The position numbers were made by a program, and so were the translations under genes. The notes beneath the pieces were generated by a model. The model did not search any database. It was not told where the DNA came from and saw nothing but the letters and a program-made list of their open reading frames with translations. A stretch of 64,000 nt of DNA from Aureibaculum flavum (GTDB lineage Bacteria > Bacteroidota > Bacteroidia > Flavobacteriales > Flavobacteriaceae): assembly GCF_016406085.1 (NCBI RefSeq), contig NZ_JAEHFJ010000005.1, positions 124,001 through 188,000 on the forward strand, read 5' to 3'. Each line of letters starts with the position of its first letter. Position 1 is the stretch's first letter. Below, one piece after another: positions 42,229-51,321 of the stretch.

Positions 42229-43575
42229 ATGTCAAAAGACATTCGTATCAAAAAAGGCTTAGATATTAGGCTTGTAGGTGAAGCCGATAAGGTTACAGCC
42301 AAACTACCTTCTACTAGTGTTTATGCTTTGAAGCCCGCTGATTTTCATAAAATAAAACCGAAACTTCTTGTTAAAGAAGGTGCAGAGGTTAAAGCAGGTG
42401 AAGCCCTTTTCCATTCCAAGCAATTTGAAAGTATTATGTTTCCTTCTCCAGTTAGTGGTGAAGTTATTGAAATTGTTAGAGGAGCTAAAAGAAAAATACT
42501 TGAAGTTAAAATATTAGCCGATAAACAACAGCAATATCAAAATTTTGGTAAAAAAGATGCCAATAGCCTTACTGCAGATGAAGTGAAAACACATTTGTTA
42601 GCTTCTGGTTGCTGGCCTTTTATTAAGAGACGTCCTTATGACGTTATAGCCAATCCTGAAGAAACACCAAAGGCAATTTTTATTTCTGCTTATGCAAGTG
42701 CTCCTTTAGCTGCAGATTATGACTACACCTTAAAAGGTAAAGAAGCTGAATTGCAAGCTGCTGTAACTGCATTATCAAAATTAACTGAAGGTAAAGTACA
42801 TATTAGCATTGGTAAAAATTCAAATTCACCGCTAGCCAATTTAACTGGAGCAGAAATTCACAAGGTTTCTGGGCCGCACCCTAGTGGTAACGTAGGTACA
42901 CAAATCGCTAAAATTGACCCTATTAATAAAGGCGAAGTTGTTTGGGTGGTTACACCTCAAGATTTGGTGGTGATAGGTGAGTTATTACTTACAGGTAATT
43001 TTAATATTAAAAGAACTGTAGCTTTAACAGGATCGCAATTCATCAAAAACCAATATGTAGAAGTTATTGCAGGAGCTATTATGTCTGATATTGTTTCAGA
43101 AAATTTAGACAGCCATACAAGAATTATTAGTGGTAATGTATTATCTGGTAAACGAGTTGCTCAAGAAGATTATCTTGGTTATTACGATAATCAGGTAACT
43201 GCTATAAAAGAAGGTGATGATTATGAACTTTTTGGTTGGACGGTACCTGTTTTTAATAAAATATCTAATACTAGAGCGTTAACCTTTTCATGGTTAAGTC
43301 CTAAAAAGAAGTATGATTTAGATACCAACACTAATGGTGAACATAGAGCGTTCGTGCTTACTGGTAATTATGAAGAAGTATTTCCTTTAGATATTTATCC
43401 TATGCAAATCTTAAAAGCTTGTTTATATAAAGATTTAGATGAAATGGAAGCTTTAGGGATGTATGAAGTGGCACCAGAAGATTTTGCATTGACGGAATTT
43501 GTTTGTGTGTCTAAACAACCACATCAACAAATTATCAGAGCAGGTTTAGACTTAATGATTGAAGAAATAGGTTAA
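42229..43575 (+). CDS. nqrA: Na+-translocating NADH:quinone reductase subunit A
   Basis: NqrA is the largest soluble subunit of the sodium-pumping NADH:quinone oxidoreductase and contributes to quinone binding at the cytoplasmic face. The 448-residue product begins with IRIKKGLDIRLVGEADK and continues with KLLVKEGAEVKAGEALFHSK, a hybrid-motif lipoyl-like region characteristic of NqrA, and SGPHPSGNVGTQI. It is first of six genes in the canonical order A-F, with short gaps. Confidence 0.95.
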   Translation: MSKDIRIKKGLDIRLVGEADKVTAKLPSTSVYALKPADFHKIKPKLLVKEGAEVKAGEALFHSKQFESIMFPSPVSGEVIEIVRGAKRKILEVKILADKQQQYQNFGKKDANSLTADEVKTHLLASGCWPFIKRRPYDVIANPEETPKAIFISAYASAPLAADYDYTLKGKEAELQAAVTALSKLTEGKVHISIGKNSNSPLANLTGAEIHKVSGPHPSGNVGTQIAKIDPINKGEVVWVVTPQDLVVIGELLLTGNFNIKRTVALTGSQFIKNQYVEVIAGAIMSDIVSENLDSHTRIISGNVLSGKRVAQEDYLGYYDNQVTAIKEGDDYELFGWTVPVFNKISNTRALTFSWLSPKKKYDLDTNTNGEHRAFVLTGNYEEVFPLDIYPMQILKACLYKDLDEMEALGMYEVAPEDFALTEFVCVSKQPHQQIIRAGLDLMIEEIG

Positions 43576-43585
43576 AATAAAAACA

Positions 43586-44812
43586 ATGGGTTTAAAACAG
43601 AACTTACATAATTTAAAAGAAAAGTATAAAGGAACTAAAATGGCACCAGCCTTTAACGCCTTGCATACTTTCTTATATACGCCAAACGATACTACACATG
43701 GTGGTACTCACATAAAGGCAGCTGACGATTTAAAGCGTACCATGAATACGGTTATTATGGCTTTAATTCCATGTTTAATTTTCGGTATGTTTAATGCAGG
43801 TTACCAGCATTACTTAGCGTTAGGCGAAATACAATCCGTTTCTGGAGGTTTTTTTAGCGGTGAATTTTGGTCATTGCAAAATTTTAGTCTTGGGTTTTGG
43901 AAAATATTACCTTTAATAATTATTTCTTATGGTGTTGGTTTAGGTGTTGAATTTATTTTCGCAACTATTAAAGGACACGAAGTAGAAGAGGGGTATCTAG
44001 TAACTGGTATGTTAGTGCCATTAATTGTGCCTATTGATATTCCTTGGTGGATGTTAATTGTAGCTGTTATTTTTGGTGTTGTTATCGGAAAAGAAGTATT
44101 TGGAGGTACAGGGATGAATATTTTGAATCCCGCTTTAACCATTAGAGCATTTTTGTTCTTTGCATATCCAACTTGGATGAGTGGTGATAAAGTTTGGGTG
44201 CAAGGTGCTGTAGAAAGAACAAAAGAAATTGCAAATGGTTCAACAGCTGATGCTATTTCTGGTGAAACGATATTAGGTAGCTTGGCTCAATCAAATCCAG
44301 TTGACTATTCCGTAATGGATATGTTTTTTGGTTTTATTCCGGGTTCCGTAGGTGAAACCTCTACACTCTTAATATTATTAGGTGGGTTATTCCTCATTTT
44401 TACTAAAATTGGAAGTTGGCGAGTAATGCTTAGTGCTGTTATTGGTGCTTTGGTTATGGGTTATATCTTTAACATGGTAGTTGCCGCTGGTTGGATAACA
44501 GATACGAGTAAGTTTTATGGATTAATGAGTACTGAATTTTGGCATCACCTATTAATTGGGGGTATGGCATTTGGTATTGTTTATATGGCAACCGATCCGG
44601 TAACGGCAGCACAAACCAATAAAGGAAAATGGATTTATGGTTTTTTAATTGGTTTTATATCAATAATGATCCGTGTATTTAATCCAGCATATCCTGAAGG
44701 TGTAATGCTAGCAATATTATTAATGAATGTATTTGCACCAACAATAGATCATTATGTTGTGCAAGGCAATGTGAAAAAAAGATTAAAAAGAGCAAAATTA
44801 AAAACAGCTTAA
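43586..44812 (+). CDS. nqrB: Na+-translocating NADH:quinone reductase subunit B
   Basis: NqrB is the main membrane subunit that conducts sodium and carries covalent FMN and riboflavin. The 408-residue protein has about ten TM segments and conserved EEGYLVTGMLVPLIVP, GGTGMNILNPAL and GETSTLLILLGG. I take the last, near residue 256, as the usual FMN-threonine region of the family; the modified residue cannot be proven from sequence alone. The conserved final segment TAAQTNKGKWIYGFLIG is present. It follows nqrA by ten bases. Confidence 0.95.
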   Translation: MGLKQNLHNLKEKYKGTKMAPAFNALHTFLYTPNDTTHGGTHIKAADDLKRTMNTVIMALIPCLIFGMFNAGYQHYLALGEIQSVSGGFFSGEFWSLQNFSLGFWKILPLIIISYGVGLGVEFIFATIKGHEVEEGYLVTGMLVPLIVPIDIPWWMLIVAVIFGVVIGKEVFGGTGMNILNPALTIRAFLFFAYPTWMSGDKVWVQGAVERTKEIANGSTADAISGETILGSLAQSNPVDYSVMDMFFGFIPGSVGETSTLLILLGGLFLIFTKIGSWRVMLSAVIGALVMGYIFNMVVAAGWITDTSKFYGLMSTEFWHHLLIGGMAFGIVYMATDPVTAAQTNKGKWIYGFLIGFISIMIRVFNPAYPEGVMLAILLMNVFAPTIDHYVVQGNVKKRLKRAKLKTA

Positions 44813-44815
44813 GTT

Positions 44816-45568
44816 ATGGCAATCAATACAGATAAAAATAGTTATACCATTATTTTTGCCATTGTTATGGTGTTGGTAGTGGGGTCTATACTCGCAGGGC
44901 TTGCTCAAGGTTTAAAACCTTTAGTTGATGCCAATAAGCGTTTTGAAAAGCAACAAAATATATTGTATGCCATGGGCATCAACGATAATGCAGGTGCAGG
45001 AGATGTTGAGTTTATTTCAACGGATAAAGTTGAAGATGTCTTTAACAAAGCCATTACCAAACAATATGTGATTGAAGGTGATAAGGTTACTGAAGACGCT
45101 AAAGCGTACATGATAGATATTAAAAAGGAAGAGACAAAAGCTAAGGATCCTAATTACACACGGAAATTACCTTTGTTTGAAGGTGAAAAGGATGGTAATC
45201 CTATTTATGTAATTCCCATTCGCGGTAAAGGATTATGGGATGCTATTTGGGGCTTTGTAGCCGTTGATAAATCAATGATTATTCAAGGTGTATATTTTGA
45301 TCATAAGGGAGAGACTCCAGGTTTGGGTGCAGAGATTAAACAGCGTTACTTTATGGATGATTTTACAGGAGAACATGTTTTGAATGATTCAGGTGCCTTT
45401 AAAGGAGTTACTGTAGCTAAAGGTAATGCAGACCCAAAAAATGAAGAAAAAAAGGATAATGAAGTAGATGCGATTGCAGGTGCTACCATTACTGGTGATG
45501 GTGTAACAGCAATGATTAAAAAAGATTTAGCAATGTATGTTCCTTATTTTAAAACTTTAAAAAATTAA
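44816..45568 (+). CDS. nqrC: Na+-translocating NADH:quinone reductase subunit C
   Basis: NqrC has one N-terminal TM helix (IIFAIVMVLVVGSILAGLA) and a periplasmic FMN-binding domain. The covalent FMN attachment motif is the AGATITGDGV segment near the C-terminus, where the Thr is modified by ApbE. ETPGLGAEI is the conserved flavin-pocket motif. An acidic insertion, GNADPKNEEKKDNEVD, lies just before the motif. The 250-residue length is normal. It lies between nqrB and nqrD with gaps of a few bases. Confidence 0.95.
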   Translation: MAINTDKNSYTIIFAIVMVLVVGSILAGLAQGLKPLVDANKRFEKQQNILYAMGINDNAGAGDVEFISTDKVEDVFNKAITKQYVIEGDKVTEDAKAYMIDIKKEETKAKDPNYTRKLPLFEGEKDGNPIYVIPIRGKGLWDAIWGFVAVDKSMIIQGVYFDHKGETPGLGAEIKQRYFMDDFTGEHVLNDSGAFKGVTVAKGNADPKNEEKKDNEVDAIAGATITGDGVTAMIKKDLAMYVPYFKTLKN

Positions 45569-45569
45569 C

Positions 45570-46262
45570 ATGGCAGAAGTAGCAGAAAAACAAGAAATTG
45601 TAAAGGCTCCAAAAGAACCTTTGTTTTCTAAAAAGAATAGAAAGTTAATGACAGATCCTTTGACGGATAATAACCCAGTTACGATCCAAGTACTAGGTAT
45701 TTGTTCTGCATTGGCAATTACAGCACAATTAAAGCCATCCATTGTAATGGCAGTTTCTGTAATGTTTGTATTAGGTTTAGGAAATGTAGTTATTTCCTTG
45801 ATGAGAAACATTATTCCGTCAAAAATTAGAATTATTGTACAGTTAATAGTAGTGGCTACATTGGTAATTATTGTAGATCAAGTACTAAAAGCTTTTGCAT
45901 ATACACTTAGTAAAGAACTTTCGGTTTTCATTGGTTTAATTATTACGAACTGTATAATTATGGGTCGCTTTGAAGCATTTGCATTGGCAAATGGTCCGTG
46001 GAAATCTTTCCTTGATGGCATTGGTAATGCTGCTGGGTATGGACTTATTTTAATAATTGTTGGTTTTTTTAGAGAATTATTAGGTTCAGGTACATTATTT
46101 GGTTTTAAAGTATTAGGTGATTCTGTTGAAAAAACGGGATTGTATAGTATTGGATATGAAAATAATGGATTTATGGTTTTACCTCCAATGGCATTAATTG
46201 TTGTAGGTCTTATCATATGGGTACAACGTAGTAATAATAAAGAGTTAATAGAAGAAAATTAG
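45570..46262 (+). CDS. nqrD: Na+-translocating NADH:quinone reductase subunit D
   Basis: NqrD is one of two homologous small membrane subunits that share a pseudo-symmetric fold and a cysteine pair holding an iron centre with NqrE. The 230-residue protein has six TM helices and the conserved segments DNNPVTIQVLGICSALAIT and LIITNCIIMGRFEAFALAN. The Cys residues in these two segments are those expected for the metal site. It starts directly behind nqrC. Confidence 0.95.
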   Translation: MAEVAEKQEIVKAPKEPLFSKKNRKLMTDPLTDNNPVTIQVLGICSALAITAQLKPSIVMAVSVMFVLGLGNVVISLMRNIIPSKIRIIVQLIVVATLVIIVDQVLKAFAYTLSKELSVFIGLIITNCIIMGRFEAFALANGPWKSFLDGIGNAAGYGLILIIVGFFRELLGSGTLFGFKVLGDSVEKTGLYSIGYENNGFMVLPPMALIVVGLIIWVQRSNNKELIEEN

Positions 46263-46271
46263 ACGTACTGC

Positions 46272-46300
46272 GTCATTCTGATTAGTTATGTCAGAATTTC
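46272..46300 (+). repeat. Palindromic repeat within the nqr operon
   Basis: GTCATTCTGA and TCAGAATTTC form an ATTCTGA/TCAGAAT stem (7 bp) with a 9-base loop. The outer bases match the GTCATTC repeats at 1608 and 10393. It is the only sizeable gap (51 bases) inside the operon, between nqrD and nqrE, and could affect mRNA stability or relative expression. Confidence 0.55.
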
Positions 46301-46313
46301 AATACTAAACAAT

Positions 46314-47060
46314 ATGGAATATATAGAATTATTTTTTAAATCAATATTTGTAGATAACATGGTATTTGCATATTTCTTAGGAATGTGTTCTTACTTAGCT
46401 GTATCTAAAAAGGTATCTACCGCTGTAGGTTTAGGTGCTGCTGTTATTTTTGTATTAGCAGTTACGGTACCTTTAAACTGGTTGTTAGATCAATATGTAT
46501 TGCAAGAAGGAGCCTTAGCTTGGTTAGGTCCTGAATATGCTGAATACGATCTTAGCTTTTTATCATTTATTATGTTTATTGCAACTATTGCAACCATGGT
46601 ACAATTGGTAGAAATTGTAGTTGAAAAATTTTCACCTTCGTTATATAACTCATTGGGTATCTTTTTACCTTTAATTGCTGTAAACTGTGCCATTTTAGGA
46701 GGTTCACTGTTTATGCAATCACGAGAAATACCAACATTAGGTGAAGCCTTAACCTATGGTGTAGGTTCTGGTATTGGATGGTTTTTAGCCATTATTGCCA
46801 TTGCAGCCATTCGTGAGAAAATCAGATATTCGTCTGTTCCTCCAGCATTACGAGGATTGGGTATAACATTTATCCTAACAGGATTAATGGCTATCGGTTT
46901 TATGAGTTTTGGAGGAATGTTAACTGGTGGTGATGAAGGAGTAGAAACTCCTGCACCAACAGAGCAAGCTATTCAAATAGATCAGAAAGAGAACGATGCT
47001 GATGTTATTTTAAAGAAAGAAGAAAAATTAGTAGAAAATACAACCGCTTTAAATCAATAA
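46314..47060 (+). CDS. nqrE: Na+-translocating NADH:quinone reductase subunit E
   Basis: NqrE is the homologue of NqrD and pairs with it. The 248-residue protein has six TM helices and conserved [22 protein letters not shown] and [17 protein letters not shown], each with the metal-site Cys. It is about 45 residues longer than typical NqrE (around 200) because of a charged C-terminal tail ([18 protein letters not shown]...) that is probably cytoplasmic or disordered. The tail is in frame and ends before nqrF; nothing suggests a sequencing error. Confidence 0.94.
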   Translation: MEYIELFFKSIFVDNMVFAYFLGMCSYLAVSKKVSTAVGLGAAVIFVLAVTVPLNWLLDQYVLQEGALAWLGPEYAEYDLSFLSFIMFIATIATMVQLVEIVVEKFSPSLYNSLGIFLPLIAVNCAILGGSLFMQSREIPTLGEALTYGVGSGIGWFLAIIAIAAIREKIRYSSVPPALRGLGITFILTGLMAIGFMSFGGMLTGGDEGVETPAPTEQAIQIDQKENDADVILKKEEKLVENTTALNQ

Positions 47061-47061
47061 T

Positions 47062-48372
47062 ATGTTATTATTAGTAAGTACATCAGGGGTAATCATAGCT
47101 ACTGTAGTTGCGTTTTTAGCAATTACACTTTTATTGGTATCACTTTTATTATTTGTAAAACAAAAATTAGCTCCTTCTGGTCCTGTAAAAATTACCATAA
47201 ATGGTGAAAAAGTTATAGAAGTTCCTTCTGGAGATTCATTACTATCTACATTAGGTAGTCAAAAAATATTTTTACCCTCTGCTTGTGGTGGTGGTGGAAC
47301 ATGTATTCAATGTGAATGTCATGTGTTAGAAGGTGGTGGAGAAGCTTTGCCGACCGAAACGCCGCATTTTTCGCGTAAAGAATTAAAAGAAGGTGCAAGA
47401 CTTTCTTGTCAGGTTAAGGTAAAACAAGACATGATTATTACCATCCCTGAAGAGGTGTTTGGTATTAAAAAATGGGAAGCAACTGTAGTTTCAAATTATA
47501 ATGTTGCAACGTTTATTAAGGAATTTGTAGTTGAAATCCCAGAGGATATGAATTACAAAGCTGGAGGTTATATTCAAATTGAAATTCCTGAAATAGAAGT
47601 TAAATATTCAGATATGGATGTGGAAGCACATCCACAAGATCATCCGGGTGAACCAGATAAATTTAAGCCAGATTGGGAAAAGTTTGGACTTTGGCCTTTA
47701 GTGATGAAGAATACAGAAACAATTGAAAGAGCATATTCAATGGCTTCTTATCCTGCAGAAGGAAGAAAAATAATGCTAAATGTACGTATTGCAACGCCTC
47801 CTTTTGATCGTGCCAAAGGTGGTTGGATGGATGTAAATCCAGGAATAGCTTCTTCTTATATTTTTAATCAAAAAGTTGGAGATAAAGTAACCATTTCTGG
47901 ACCTTATGGTGAGTTTTTCATAAATGAGTCTGAAGCAGAAATGTTATATGTAGGTGGTGGTGCTGGTATGGCTCCAATGCGTTCGCATTTATATCAATTA
48001 TTTAGAACTCTAAAAACAAATCGAAAAGTTACGTTTTGGTATGGAGGACGTTCTAAGGCGGAATTATTTTACATACATTACTTTAGAGCTTTAGAGAAAG
48101 ATTTTCCAAATTTTAAATTTTATATTGCGTTATCAGATCCAACTGAAGCAGATAATTGGAAAGTTAAAAAGGATGTCAATGACGAAGGTGATGGCTTTGT
48201 TGGTTTTATTCACCAAGTTGTAATAGATCAATATTTATCTAAGCATGATTCACCAGAAGATTTAGAATTGTATTTCTGTGGTCCGCCATTAATGAATAAT
48301 GCGGTTCAGAAAATGGGTGAAGATTTTGGTATGGATGATGAGAACATACGCTTCGATGATTTTGGAGGGTAA
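47062..48372 (+). CDS. nqrF: Na+-translocating NADH:quinone reductase subunit F
   Basis: NqrF is the NADH-oxidising subunit. The 436-residue product has an N-terminal TM helix, a 2Fe-2S ferredoxin domain with [18 protein letters not shown] and the later C in ARLSCQVKV, then an FAD domain with [10 protein letters not shown] (FAD-binding RxYS) and an NADH domain with [15 protein letters not shown]. Electrons pass from NADH via FAD and the 2Fe-2S cluster to NqrC/D/E flavins. Last gene of the operon, followed by a strong terminator. Confidence 0.96.
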   Translation: MLLLVSTSGVIIATVVAFLAITLLLVSLLLFVKQKLAPSGPVKITINGEKVIEVPSGDSLLSTLGSQKIFLPSACGGGGTCIQCECHVLEGGGEALPTETPHFSRKELKEGARLSCQVKVKQDMIITIPEEVFGIKKWEATVVSNYNVATFIKEFVVEIPEDMNYKAGGYIQIEIPEIEVKYSDMDVEAHPQDHPGEPDKFKPDWEKFGLWPLVMKNTETIERAYSMASYPAEGRKIMLNVRIATPPFDRAKGGWMDVNPGIASSYIFNQKVGDKVTISGPYGEFFINESEAEMLYVGGGAGMAPMRSHLYQLFRTLKTNRKVTFWYGGRSKAELFYIHYFRALEKDFPNFKFYIALSDPTEADNWKVKKDVNDEGDGFVGFIHQVVIDQYLSKHDSPEDLELYFCGPPLMNNAVQKMGEDFGMDDENIRFDDFGG

Positions 48373-48400
48373 AAAATAATAAAATAATAAATTATATAAA

Positions 48401-48432
48401 AAAAACTGAAGGGATATAATCCTTCAGTTTTT
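48401..48432 (+). terminator. Intrinsic terminator of the nqr operon
   Basis: A perfect 12-bp stem AAAAACTGAAGG/CCTTCAGTTTTT, loop GATATAAT, extended by more T residues. Confidence 0.88.
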
Positions 48433-48551
48433 TTGTTTTAAAGAGAATATTTATTGTTTGTAGAACTTATTGTAAAATTAATTGATCAGCTAAATTTAAA
48501 TTTTCATCCAGCTTCTTGTCTTTATTTTGATACCATTAAAATGGAATATAC

Positions 48552-49187
48552 CTACCAAGTTGGATCTCCTTTTAACCCCTCAACACCTTTTTTAATATAT
48601 GGGACACTATGCTCAACTTTTCTCCATCCATAAAATATCCCATTGTCAGATCTTCTGATTTCTTGTAGCTGAATACCTTCAACACTTAGTTTGTACTTAT
48701 CTATGTAATATTTCCCACAATCAGACGTCATTCCTCCAATATTGACTGAAAAGTATTCTAGGATTAATTCATTTTCTTCAATTTTATAATAACCAACAGT
48801 ACCACCTTCTAAATTATTATATTGATCTAATGGTATCTTTTCATCTGATATAGTATTAATCAACACCCTGCCATTCTCAAAGAAACGAATAAATGAGATA
48901 GTTGTAGTAGCGTCGCTACAATTAGTGACTTCATATCTTAGTGCCTCTTTATTCCATTTAGCACATGATTGATAGACAACGTTCGTTTTAATAAAATCCT
49001 CTTTTTTTAAAACGTAAATATCTTTACTCAAATCAAATTTCGTTTTTCCGGGTCTAATTCCTCCATTATCGGTGAAATAGTACTGTTTTGATAAAAAATT
49101 ACAAGATCCACAGCTATTTAAGGTAACAATGAATATCAATAAAAGGAGTATTTGAACTAATCTCGGATATAATTTTTTTGATTTCAA
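48552..49187 (-). CDS. Hypothetical lipoprotein
   Basis: The 211-residue protein has a basic start, a hydrophobic stretch and the lipobox LNSCGSC, so the mature protein would begin at about Cys 26. The rest is strand-rich, with several additional cysteines and a central SFIRFFENGRVLINTIS that resembles small flavobacterial lipoproteins with a lipocalin-like look. No named family is recognised. It lies alone on the minus strand behind the nqr terminator. Confidence 0.7.
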   Translation of the reverse strand: MKSKKLYPRLVQILLLLIFIVTLNSCGSCNFLSKQYYFTDNGGIRPGKTKFDLSKDIYVLKKEDFIKTNVVYQSCAKWNKEALRYEVTNCSDATTTISFIRFFENGRVLINTISDEKIPLDQYNNLEGGTVGYYKIEENELILEYFSVNIGGMTSDCGKYYIDKYKLSVEGIQLQEIRRSDNGIFYGWRKVEHSVPYIKKGVEGLKGDPTW

Positions 49188-49267
49188 TATGGTTTTATGT
49201 TTAAATTTTTAATCAACTTAAAAGGGACTCTGTTGGGTTCTTTTTTTTATCAATTATTTGTATAGGC

Positions 49268-50260
49268 TTAGAATGATTGAAGATCCCCCACGATGTGATC
49301 CATTATCCAACTAGTATGGACTGCTGTTTCTCCGTTAGACGGGGCCATTATGTTGTCAAAGAGTTGATTCCTCATACTCTCTACATGATGTAGTTGTACG
49401 TGCTTAGGATGCTTAATTTCAATTTTAGATATTTTACCCTCTAGGTTCAATACAATTGGGTTTTCATTAAAAATGGAGAAAACAATTTCTCCTTTGCTTC
49501 CCAAAAGAGAAACTTTATCTACGTTCTGTGAGCTACCAAAGTTCCAAAATCCACTGCCAGTAACGTTGTTTTCATGTATCCAGCACGCTGTAAAAGCATC
49601 TTTAGCTTTATACAACCCTTGTTGATTTAAACTAATTCCGTTTACTTTTTTTACGTTTCCTAAAAGCCAGGTAAATAAATCGAGTCCATGACTGGCCAAG
49701 TCATCAAAATACCCACCAGGGGCTACATCAGGATTCGTACGCCAATTATCTGATTTTGACAAATCTATGGAGCTCGGAGGCTTACTTAATTGCCAACTGA
49801 CATGTCTTAAGTCTCCTATCGTATTCTTATCTAACAATTTTTTGATTTTTGTAAAGCGAGGAAGGCAACGTCTATAATAAGCTACAAATAAAGGTGTTTT
49901 CGCGGCCTTAAATGCTTCATAAATGGCTAAGCTATCTTTGTATGTAGGGGCCAATGGTTTTTCAATACAACACGGTTTACCTGCCATTGCAACTTTTAAT
50001 CCATACAATTTATGCGTGTCCGGTGGAGTGGCAATATAAACGGCATCCACATTTGGATCATTAATCAATTCGTCAGCATCTACGTAATATTTATCTATTT
50101 TGTGACGCGAAGCATAATCTTTTGCTTTTTTAGCATTACGCCGCATTACTGCTGAAATAGTAAACCCTTCAGTTTGTTGATAGGCTGGTCCACTTTTATA
50201 TTCTGTTACATCTCCACAACCTATAATGCCCCATCTGATGGGTTTAGTGTAATTTAACAT
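49268..50260 (-). CDS. Gfo/Idh/MocA family oxidoreductase
   Basis: The 330-residue enzyme has an N-terminal NAD(P)-binding Rossmann fold (WGIIGCGDVTEYKSGPAY) and the family's conserved Lys-Pro in CIEKPLAPT. A C-terminal alpha/beta domain (GGYFDDLASHGLDLFTWLLG) holds the substrate-site Asp and His. It probably oxidises or reduces a sugar, inositol or related polyol; the substrate is not evident. It precedes no obvious sugar-uptake operon, but a plug-only SusC-like protein is encoded upstream on the same strand. Confidence 0.88.
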   Translation of the reverse strand: MLNYTKPIRWGIIGCGDVTEYKSGPAYQQTEGFTISAVMRRNAKKAKDYASRHKIDKYYVDADELINDPNVDAVYIATPPDTHKLYGLKVAMAGKPCCIEKPLAPTYKDSLAIYEAFKAAKTPLFVAYYRRCLPRFTKIKKLLDKNTIGDLRHVSWQLSKPPSSIDLSKSDNWRTNPDVAPGGYFDDLASHGLDLFTWLLGNVKKVNGISLNQQGLYKAKDAFTACWIHENNVTGSGFWNFGSSQNVDKVSLLGSKGEIVFSIFNENPIVLNLEGKISKIEIKHPKHVQLHHVESMRNQLFDNIMAPSNGETAVHTSWIMDHIVGDLQSF

Positions 50261-50280
50261 TCAATATTATTAATTTGTTT

Positions 50281-50943
50281 TTATTTAATTCTAGTTGTAA
50301 TTACTATGGCACCACTACCCCCGCGTGCACCATAAATAGCCGCATTTTTTAAAATTTTTATCGTTTTAACATTAAAAGGCTCTATGTTTTCTATACTTTG
50401 ACTAATAACGCCATCAATTACATAAAGAGCATCTGAACTTCCAGTTATTGAGTTTTTACCTCTAATTTGTATTTTTCTACCAAGTGGACTATTGATTATT
50501 TGTATACCTGGAAATTTTCCTTGTAGCATAGCAAAAATATCTGGGTAATTAGAGAAATCATTGTTGTATTCAGCGTAATTTGCCAATGAATACGAAAGGT
50601 TTGATTCAGATACATGACCAAATTCTTTAGCTTCGGAAATTGATTTATCATCCTCTTTTAAGACCATTTTTATATTAATGGTATCTTTATTATTAACTCT
50701 TTTTATCACTTTTTCAAATCCAGCTCCTAAAAAGATTAATCTATCTTTGGATTTACAATTAATAGTATAATTACCTAGAGAGTCCGTTAATACAGATAGT
50801 TTTGATTTTTTAGAAACTACTTTTATATTTTGAAGTGCTAAATCTTTAAAAGCATAAACGTTACCATGAACAGTTTTGCTTTGACTGAAGCATATTGTGG
50901 ATGAATTAAATAAAAAGATCAGAAATAATACAACTCTATACAT
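50281..50943 (-). CDS. Plug-only SusC-like protein (carboxypeptidase-like domain plus TonB plug)
   Basis: The 220-residue secreted protein (signal MYRVVLFLIFLFNSSTICFSQ) has an N-terminal carboxypeptidase-regulatory-like domain (TVHGNVYAFKDLALQNIKVV...LSVLTDSLGNYTI) and then the plug domain of a SusC-type TonB-dependent receptor (IFAMLQGKFPGIQII...IRGKNSITGSSDALYVIDGVI and YGARGGSGAIVITT). It stops where the beta-barrel should start. No barrel remnant follows; the next gene is the oxidoreductase 20 bases away. Either it is a truncated receptor or one of the free-standing plug proteins known in Bacteroidota. Confidence 0.78.
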   Translation of the reverse strand: MYRVVLFLIFLFNSSTICFSQSKTVHGNVYAFKDLALQNIKVVSKKSKLSVLTDSLGNYTINCKSKDRLIFLGAGFEKVIKRVNNKDTINIKMVLKEDDKSISEAKEFGHVSESNLSYSLANYAEYNNDFSNYPDIFAMLQGKFPGIQIINSPLGRKIQIRGKNSITGSSDALYVIDGVISQSIENIEPFNVKTIKILKNAAIYGARGGSGAIVITTRIK

Positions 50944-51321
50944 ACGTTTATTAATTTAATAAAAAATTGCATTTAGCAACTTAGTAATACACGAAGATAA
51001 AACTTATAATTTGTTTTGTAAAGGTCCACTTAGTTTAGTTTTAATTAAGTAGAATAATTTATAATTCAATTCTTTTTTGGACTAAAAAATCTAGGATAAG
51101 ATCCGTTTTAGTTCAAGTACTACAAGTTATAAGGAATTAGAGGTGATGTCAATTAATTTTAATTATATAAGCTTTAAAAAACTGAATTTATTCAAATGGG
51201 TTAACATTAATTGTTCTTGAGCACAGATAAAGCAATATTTGTGCGTAGTTTTAAATATCCTATCAAAATGGTTATTACATACCTAAAAGGATAAGTTTCG
51301 CCTTAATTTAAATCTATCAAT
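50944..51321. promoter_or_regulatory. Intergenic region with a long hairpin
   Basis: This divergent region holds the promoters of the plug-only gene and the flavodoxin-fold gene, but only weak TAnnTTTG-like elements are seen (TAAGTTTC at 51291). The notable structure is a hairpin at 51077-51116: TTGGACTAAAA pairs with TTTTAGTTCAA (one G-U pair), and an inner GGAT/ATCC stem is nested in it. No coding frame is evident. Confidence 0.4.

Noticed and set aside
45878-46216. Antisense open frame of 112 codons opposite nqrD
   Set aside because: It is Pro/Ile-rich low-quality translation on the opposite strand of a well-supported gene. The same applies to the other antisense frames in nqrB, pruA, the NHL gene and the M56 gene.
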